Positions 40,023-46,401 of a stretch of 46,401 nt of DNA are shown here, one piece after another. Under the pieces are notes generated by a model that worked only from the letters and a program-made list of their open reading frames with translations, made no database searches and was not told the DNA's origin. Position 1 is the stretch's first letter, and each line of letters begins with the position of its first letter. Source of the stretch: Ichthyosporea sp. XGB-2017a (Eukaryota > Opisthokonta > Ichthyosporea); the NCBI GenBank assembly GCA_002811675.1, contig PDIM01000107.1:174013-220413 (forward strand). Reading direction: 5' to 3'. A program made the translations under genes and the position numbers.

Positions 40023-42791
40023 ATGAGATGTGGCGTGTTCAGAAGACCAAGGGGGTTGATGAGTGCAGGGCCGCTGCTGCTGGAAGTGGGTGTGGTGGTG
40101 CTGGGGATGGGATTGGTTGGGATGGCGGCTTGGCATTGGTTGGTTGATGTGGTGGAGATACACAATTGCTCAAGCGGTAATGATCTTGCGCAGATGGGAG
40201 AAGTGTGGAGATATGAGCAAGTGTGGATAGAAGGTGAAGTGCCTAGCAGATACTCCTTGTATCACTATGTCTTTCTGGATCCGGACGAAAAGAAACTCAG
40301 TAGAGAGGGCGCAGTTGTTATGCTCTTTGTGCATGGTCATGGGGGTGGGTATCGGCAGTTTGTGCACATAGCTGAAGCTACCCATTCCAGTCATGGGAGA
40401 AACAAAAGCTTAGAATTCTTCGCTGTTGACTTTGATGAAGAATTATCCGCCTTTAGTGGGAAGGTGCTTAAGTCACAGGGTGTGTTTATCAAGAGGTCTT
40501 TGGAAGGTATTAAGCGACACCTCTCAAATAGGAACATATCCATTCTTCGAGTTATTCTTGTTGGGCATTCAATGGGCGGCGTAGCGGCTCGAGCTGCTTT
40601 GCTTGAAGATGGATTTGACGCGTCTCTTGTTCAACATCTGGTCACCTTGGCTTCGCCTCATGTTAACCCAGTCCTTTCAAATGACGCTACATTTGAACTC
40701 TTCTATGAGCAGTTGAATACGGAATGGAAAAACCAATATATGGCATTGTTCAATCATATGTCTTTTTTGTCGTTTACTGGGGGCTCTTTGGATGTTCAAA
40801 TTGAACCCTGGAGCACGAACATCTCGTCTTTAGTTCCAGCAACACACGGCCTTACAATATTCACAACTTCGATTCCTCAATACTGGTCTCCTCTAGGGCA
40901 CAATGAAATAATATCCTGCTCGAAGTTCATTGAGATTTTTACTAAACAATTCGATATCTTTATGGGTCCATCAGTCATGCACCCTGAAGAACGCATTGAA
41001 ATATTCCAGACCTTGTTTTCTCCAACATTCAGTATCATTCCTAGCACGACTTTGTCAAAGTTTGAATGCACTGAAACAACCTACAACTCTTCAACATTGC
41101 ACGACCTCCAAATAATACCAGATGATGGGTATTATTACAAAGAAATTGATTCGTCTTTAAATAAGGACCTTACGTATCTAGTTTTTGACTTATCTAGTGC
41201 CGAATCTGTCTACTCTCTTGCTTCCTTTGTTTTCAGTCCAAAAAATGGTGAAGATATTTCAAAGCGGATTGAGCTATTTGGTGCAAAAGGTCAAGAGAGC
41301 ATATTTTGCAGCTTTAGCAAATCATTATTTGTTTTCCCAGGAGTACGTCGCGAAGGACGCTCCAAGGATAATTACATTGCAAATATCCCAATTGAATACA
41401 TAAGCTTTAACTATGTAGTGCTAGAAATCGACTGTAAAGCTGTAGATTCTTGTGGTGGGATGTATGTCCATTTGCAACTTTGGTCACCAGATATACCAGG
41501 GGTAAGTCAATTTGAGATTGCACATTTTCCATCTGTCCTGAAAACAATGGAGCTTCTTATCCCTTCTAAAACACACACATTACTTTGCCAAGTATCCTTC
41601 AACTCTTCAAAGTACCCAGAGTATGTGAATGTGGCTTTGAATAATAATGAAGCAAGTGATGGAAAGGAGGGGTTGATGGGTATTTATTATGGAGATTCTG
41701 AAGACTACCCTGGCCGCTTTGAGCTTTATGATGACCACGGCCTATACAAGCAAATACATGTGGCGGAAGATGAGAACCATACGGATACTTTTTTTGTACT
41801 CTCAAACCCTGCTTCCGATATAAGAATATCTGTAAGACTGAATTACTTTGAAATAGGAATTCAAGTTTTACGGGTTCATCATTCTCTTGTTTTCGTGAAT
41901 ATCTTCTTTGTGGTTTCTTTAATCTTTTTCAAAGTGTCTTTTGATCTTTGTGACGGAAATGGAAGCTCGTATGACATTGCCAGAATAATGGATCCTATTG
42001 CCCTGTTTTTGGATGTGATCATGTCTGGATTGATTGGACTGCGGCTCTATTCCGTGGGGCAGATGTCATGGCTTCTTCTGGGAATGATTTGGCTAATGTC
42101 TTTTGCACTGGCTATTGTTATTATTTTATTTCTGTGTTTGGTGTGCAGAAGTGGAGGACTTGTTTTATTTTGTGTCACACAAACAGAAATAACAGAATGG
42201 CTTTCTAGAAGTGCTCATAGCGCTCTCTCGATCCAGCGAAGGAATACACAAGGCTCACTGCTCCTTTGTCTGCGTGTTTCGGCCTATTTATTTTTCCCGT
42301 ATGGCTCTGTATTGGCTCTTGCTATAGCTCTTATGCTTGTAAATATGCTGAATTTTGCTCTGTTTATGCGCGATGGAGTGGGTGAGATATCAATCTTGAA
42401 TCAAAAGGAAGCTCGCAAAGGATGCATTCTGGAAGTGTTCAATTGCCTGCTCGTATACTTCGTGATAATTAACTTCCAGAAATTAATCTTTAGTTTTCGA
42501 ATTGGAGAAGTGCTAAATGAACCTTCTCAATTGGTTTGGGATTGGATATGCGCACTGCCCCTTATTTTGTTTACTCACATGCTCTTAAATATGGAGTCGA
42601 CCTTGTTTTCCTGCATGTGCAAGGACAAAGTTCTGTTTTACTATATATCTATTATTTACATAATACTGCCTTTCCTGTGTGCCATTTATTGTGCGAATGT
42701 ATCACCTGCCATCTCTTTTCTGTGTATAGGCGCGGTGATTCGAGGGTGGATGATGCAAAAACCTTACTTCTGCCTGCTACCAAAGAGGTGA
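40023..42791 (+). CDS. PGAP1: GPI inositol-deacylase PGAP1
   Basis: Single exon, 922 residues from the first in-frame ATG. PGAP1 removes the acyl chain from the inositol of GPI anchors in the ER, so GPI-proteins can leave. An N-terminal membrane anchor (~14-38) is followed by a lumenal alpha/beta-hydrolase: VVMLFVHGHGGGYRQF (usual form LPGNAGSYKQ), FFAVDFDEELSAFSG, RVILVGHSMGGVAARAAL with nucleophile Ser ~182, HLVTLASPHVNPVL, and GLTIFTTSIPQYWSPLGHNE (catalytic His region). The C-terminal 300 residues hold several hydrophobic spans, as in the family. Human PGAP1 is also 922 residues. The oxyanion-side loop HGHGGG differs from the consensus. It ends 34 bases from the convergent small gene. The nearest plus-strand AATAAA (43091) lies inside that gene's intron. 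Confidence 0.92.
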   Translation: MRCGVFRRPRGLMSAGPLLLEVGVVVLGMGLVGMAAWHWLVDVVEIHNCSSGNDLAQMGEVWRYEQVWIEGEVPSRYSLYHYVFLDPDEKKLSREGAVVMLFVHGHGGGYRQFVHIAEATHSSHGRNKSLEFFAVDFDEELSAFSGKVLKSQGVFIKRSLEGIKRHLSNRNISILRVILVGHSMGGVAARAALLEDGFDASLVQHLVTLASPHVNPVLSNDATFELFYEQLNTEWKNQYMALFNHMSFLSFTGGSLDVQIEPWSTNISSLVPATHGLTIFTTSIPQYWSPLGHNEIISCSKFIEIFTKQFDIFMGPSVMHPEERIEIFQTLFSPTFSIIPSTTLSKFECTETTYNSSTLHDLQIIPDDGYYYKEIDSSLNKDLTYLVFDLSSAESVYSLASFVFSPKNGEDISKRIELFGAKGQESIFCSFSKSLFVFPGVRREGRSKDNYIANIPIEYISFNYVVLEIDCKAVDSCGGMYVHLQLWSPDIPGVSQFEIAHFPSVLKTMELLIPSKTHTLLCQVSFNSSKYPEYVNVALNNNEASDGKEGLMGIYYGDSEDYPGRFELYDDHGLYKQIHVAEDENHTDTFFVLSNPASDIRISVRLNYFEIGIQVLRVHHSLVFVNIFFVVSLIFFKVSFDLCDGNGSSYDIARIMDPIALFLDVIMSGLIGLRLYSVGQMSWLLLGMIWLMSFALAIVIILFLCLVCRSGGLVLFCVTQTEITEWLSRSAHSALSIQRRNTQGSLLLCLRVSAYLFFPYGSVLALAIALMLVNMLNFALFMRDGVGEISILNQKEARKGCILEVFNCLLVYFVIINFQKLIFSFRIGEVLNEPSQLVWDWICALPLILFTHMLLNMESTLFSCMCKDKVLFYYISIIYIILPFLCAIYCANVSPAISFLCIGAVIRGWMMQKPYFCLLPKR

Positions 42792-42825
42792 ACTACACCA
42801 TCGTGCCACTGTATTAATGCTCAAT

Positions 42826-43225
42826 TCATCCTTTGGTATTGCACGCATGATTCACCAACCATTTCAGTGAATTCTTTGAATTCAACATCTCCCACCTTGG
42901 CACCCATTTAGCGGTTGCGAGTTTTTTCAACTGGCCTGGAGTAAGCTCATTGACGCGCTTGTCATTGACGCAAAGGAACATCTTCCGGTTGTGATTGGTC
43001 TTCCTATAACCTGCACCCTGCCGGTCCTCGAAACAACAGCTAACGGCAATGTTAGTATTGCCAACCAAGTGGACGAACCCGATAGTAAATAATAAAAGCT
43101 TTTTCGCACTAAAGGAATGTAGCTCCTTTCCTAAAAGGTCAAAACGATCTATAATCAAAAATCTTTATCATGCATCTCACCGAATTATCCCTGTAATTAC
43201 CGAAGCCTGCAAAGACCTGCATCAT
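42826..43225 (-). CDS. Small two-exon gene of unknown function
   Basis: Minus strand. Exon 2 (43017-42826) has a 63-residue open stretch, basic with aromatic residues (MFLCVNDKRVNELTPGQLKK then KWVPRWEML), which looks coding but matches no family I know. The long frame lacks an ATG at its start. A consistent model uses ATG 43225, exon 1 43225-43181 (MMQVFAGFGNYRDNS), donor GTGAGA and acceptor GGCAG, giving 78 residues. An alternative acceptor (TTCGAG) adds three residues. Convergent with PGAP1, divergent from the beta-trefoil gene. The existence of an exon is probable; its limits are not firm. Confidence 0.4.
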
Positions 43226-43490
43226 GCAGTGAACAACGTCCAGTGCACATCGTACATGTGGGAGAGTACTTGGGGGAGGGATGGGGGGAGGCCATCAGGC
43301 CACAAACAATTACAATGAATTAAACTGCCCCGCGGTGCTCTCCGTAATAATAATACTGTACTAGACTTGTACTGTGTGTGTGTATTTAGATGTAGCCTGT
43401 GAAGCTAGGGGAGAGTGATAAAGGTGAAGTGGATCTGTCTGTCTGTGTGGGTATTTATAGCTTCGGTTAGGAAGCAGAGATACAGTGTAA

Positions 43491-45927
43491 ATGATGTCGG
43501 AAAATGAACAATTCATATCCCCAGAAAATCTGGGATGGTTTGAAAGCTTTGATGCGATGTCTGTGTCTTATTATGTGATTCTCGTGCTTTGTTTTGCCGC
43601 TTTGGGGGCTGTAAGGTAAGAAGTAGTCGTCAATTCGGAAGAGAAATCAACAGTTTGTAAGCTGGGAATTTCTGCATACTCACGTTTTCTCTGTGCACAT
43701 TTTTTAATATTTATTTCGTATTGTGTTCCACTTGTAAAGCTTTCAGCTGAGAGAATTTGCTGAGAGTTCAAAACGAAGGAAATCAGTGTTGAAAGAAGAC
43801 TTAATTAAGGCTGCGCAAAGTATTAATAAGGGTAGTCAACATGCATCGAAAGAGAGGGTTGTAGAAAGGGCAGTTGAAAGAAAAGCATTCAAGACAAAAG
43901 AAAAGGCCAAAAAGGTTCTTACTATGAATTTGCACAAGACTGTAAGAAATCCTTCTCCCTCGCCGGCTTTGAGACGGCCTCTGTCTCCTAGTACACGGCG
44001 TGTTGGGCTGGATAACAAAGAAGAGGGGCTTCAAAAGACCAAATCTACCATGGGGGCTCAAAAAGAGGCATCGAAGAAGAGTCCCGAGTCTTCTAAGAAG
44101 AATGTTGGGCTAGCAAACTCTAGTGTTGAAGGAAGACCGGAAAGCACTGTTCTATCAGGTCTTTATGACTCCGTATTGAACAAAGCCAAAGGCCTGAAAG
44201 AGAGTTACTTGGCTCATCGAGGCTCTGATTATGACTTTGAGGAGGAAAATAATAATCATACTGCCCAAGACAATGTAGAATCATCTCGCTCGAAAAGCTT
44301 TGATGGGAAGCCAACTGGTGCTGAACTGTATTTAAAGGGGAAGGCAATGGGTCATCGAGCACAAAGATCGTTGTCGTCGCCTATTGCTTCTTCAAATGCA
44401 AGTATGCATGGTCACTCTTCGTCTCTGCTTGATGACATCGAAGTCGAAAATATGAACGTTGAGAAACTCCTCAAGGGTTGTGAGGATGGGATTACAGGAA
44501 TCGTGGCTGCCATTAAACACAGGGGCACGGGGAAATACATATCTTTAGGAGAGAAGAAAGCTGCACAGCTTGCATCGCCTACAGTTGATGCCCATTGCAT
44601 TTTCAGACTCATTAAAAGCTCAACGGTCAAATTTATGTTTCTTGGCCTTAAAACTGGGCGATTTATTGGAATGTCAAGAGGTACTCATATAATGAAAGGC
44701 GTGAAAGACATGGAACCTAGAAATGGATTCACCGTTGAATTTCTTACTCCAGAAGAAGATGGGTATGTGGAGGGTGAGTACGTCTTTCGACTTTTTAATC
44801 CATACGTTAATTTGAACCATGGGAAGTACGTGAAAGTCACTTCTAAAGGGCAGACAGCTGGGGATAAAATTGCTTCGTTTCTTGGTATAAAGAAAAAGGA
44901 TAAGAATAAGGGCAACGAGGAAAAGGAAGAAATGGGTAATAGGAGAAGGGCCTCCAGGACGTCGTTGGATGATGATTGTGTGAGCGTCGAAAGTTTTTAT
45001 GTACCCCCTTCGCCTAAATTTAACCATACTGAGCAAACTGTAGGCCGTGGAAATCGAAGACTTTCCCAAAGTCATGGGGATATTGCGACTATAAAACCAG
45101 ATGATTCTCAAGTATCGCTTATTATCCACGCCCCAAGTGAAGACGACTTGGTACCTTCCCGAGATGAATTAAGTAAAGTGGAAGTTTCTAATTCCCAGAT
45201 TCTTCGAAGTCTGTCTAACTCTCACTTGGCGCCTGTGGGCAATGATACTCAGACTGATGAAGCGAGCAGAGAAGAAACTGAGTATAATATATTGGCAACT
45301 TCGAGCCAAAAAAATGCTGCTCTTTTCAGTCTGAAAGTGTTTAAAGTTATGAAAGAAAGAAAAACTCGTGCAGCTAGCAAAGGAGAGGCTGAAAGTGTAA
45401 TTGAGAGAATTTCTGACGTAGGAAATACCAGAACAATTGTCTCCTTGAAGCATGCACTGACGGATAACTATGTATGCATATGCAAAGGGTCTATTTCCAC
45501 AAACTGCAAAGAAAGGATGCTGGGAACCCAATTTCAATTGCACCGAACGAAAGATGGAAAGTGTGGCTTTTTGAGCTTGAAAACTGGTAAGTTTTTGGGC
45601 TTCAATATACTTCAGAAAGTTGTGTGCGAAGTGCCGTGGTGGAATCCTGCTGAAAAGTTTCAGCTTTACTGGGACAGTAACCATTCTTCAGTTCGCTTAT
45701 TTAATTCCTTTGCACAGTTTGGAAAGGGTCGATGGCTTAACGTGGACACGTCCAAACCATCTTTTCCTTTGGACAGTAGTCTTAATCCGAATGATGCTGG
45801 TGCTTTTGTAATAGAGATTGTAAGCACTGGTGAAGAACTTTCGACTCAAGTAGAACAGTATCTACCACCAAAGTGTGATGCAACAAGAGACCTAGCAGAG
45901 GATTCATTGAGGAAAAGTTCTGTGTAA
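43491..45927 (+). CDS. Membrane-anchored protein with two beta-trefoil (fascin-like) domains
   Basis: Exons 43491-43615 and 43740-45927 (124-base intron; donor GTAAGA after a duplicated GTAAG, phase 2) give 770 residues. Exon 1 encodes a single hydrophobic segment (MSVSYYVILVLCFAALGAV, ~23-41) followed by many Arg/Lys, suggesting a signal-anchor with the C-terminal mass in the cytosol. Residues 60-290 are basic, Ser/Pro-rich and disordered. Two related beta-trefoil-like regions lie at ~293-410 and ~600-740, sharing FLGLKTGRFIGM and FLSLKTGKFLGF. They resemble actin-crosslinking/fascin or FGF-type trefoils; I cannot tell which. The linker between them is Ser- and charge-rich. The second carries WNPAEKFQLYWD and GKGRWLNVD. 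Function unknown; a membrane-tethered actin or lipid adaptor is only a guess. AATAAA at 45968. Confidence 0.72.
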
Positions 45928-45967
45928 AGCTCTACTTATGCAACAGCTTTGATTCTAATTCTTGTGA

Positions 45968-45973
45968 AATAAA
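45968..45973 (+). terminator. Polyadenylation signal of the beta-trefoil gene
   Basis: AATAAA 41 bases after the stop codon. Confidence 0.55.
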
Positions 45974-46401
45974 CGCTTTTCTTATGTTATCTGCAATGGT
46001 GCCCGCTAATTGCAGTGGTGTTGCTTTGGGGAATGATGCGTTTTTCTTTCATTGATTTGAGCATTGTTGCTAATATTTCCCTTAAGTGGTGATAATGCCT
46101 TTTTTTCGATGCTATCCAAATTTTTGGCAAGGTTCGCACAAAGTCGGTCTTACGTTCGTTCCGGCAATGGGTTTAACTTTCTCGCATACCAAAAACTAAG
46201 CTATATTTTTGAAGCCTTCTTTCCTTTTACTTGTTGCACAGTTTAAACAGATAAGGCAAATCTATTACTGCAAAATACTTTACAGTTTTCACATGCCTCC
46301 CTGTGCCATACTTGTGCTGTAATTTAAATGTGCCACACCTGTACATTTATCAGCGCGTGACACTTTAAAAAACAATTGTTTTTTGTGCCATGATTAAAGT
46401 T
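45974..46401. other. Terminal intergenic segment
   Basis: No gene or RNA recognised. It has an AT-rich palindrome of A6CAATTGT6 (46367-46384) near the window end. Confidence 0.5.

Noticed and set aside
46367-46384. 18-base palindrome AAAAAACAATTGTTTTTT
   Set aside because: Low-complexity A/T runs around CAATTG; expected in AT-rich DNA.

Overview
This is nuclear DNA from a unicellular, apparently flagellated eukaryote. Genes alternate on both strands. About half are interrupted by short spliceosomal introns (roughly 75-170 nt, nearly all GTAAGN...AG). Many are followed by AATAAA polyadenylation signals, and TAA, TAG and TGA all act as ordinary stops. A riboflavin synthase gene argues against an animal. 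A Trx-NDK3 protein of the axonemal NME8/TXNDC3 type, an INPP5E-like 5-phosphatase and a CEP63-like protein argue for a cell with centrioles and a cilium. CENP-P, NPEPL1, ZGRF1 and TRAPPC12 orthologues fit an opisthokont or other amorphean protist best; that placement is inference. I saw no transposon, viral fossil, CRISPR array or tRNA.

Layout, left to right: C-rich repeat (1-130); DPH6-RidA fusion (+); M17 aminopeptidase NPEPL1 (+); mitochondrial aspartyl-tRNA synthetase (-); TRAPPC12 (+); thioredoxin-triple NDK (+); ribosomal protein eL42 with an intron directly after its ATG (-); a 998-base assembly gap (13985-14982); inorganic pyrophosphatase (+); uL1m-like mitoribosomal protein (-); CAAX-ended INPP5E-like phosphatase (-); riboflavin synthase (+); METTL18/HPM1 (+); CENP-P (-); ZGRF1 helicase (-); protoporphyrinogen oxidase (-) head-to-head with COX15 (+); ISCA1 (-); dual-specificity phosphatase with a gelsolin-like tail (+); PUDP/GS1-type HAD phosphatase (-); RING-type protein (-) head-to-head with a CEP63-like protein (+); single HMG-box protein (-) head-to-head with PGAP1 (+); a small unknown gene (-) head-to-head with a membrane-anchored double beta-trefoil protein (+).

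Recurring themes: (i) mitochondrial and heme/Fe-S genes (DARS2, uL1m, PPOX, COX15, ISCA1), with PPOX and COX15 sharing one 357-bp divergent promoter; (ii) cell-cycle, genome and centriole genes (CENP-P, ZGRF1, CEP63-like), each with an E2F-like GGCGGGAA site 180-290 bp upstream; (iii) translation factors and modifiers (DPH6 for eEF2 diphthamide, METTL18 for uL3 histidine methylation, eL42, uL1m). I found no unprecedented multi-gene system. The least expected items are the CENP-P gene, visible only after joining five exons, the CEP63-family protein, and the membrane-tethered beta-trefoil protein. All family assignments come from reading the translations by eye; no database search was run.
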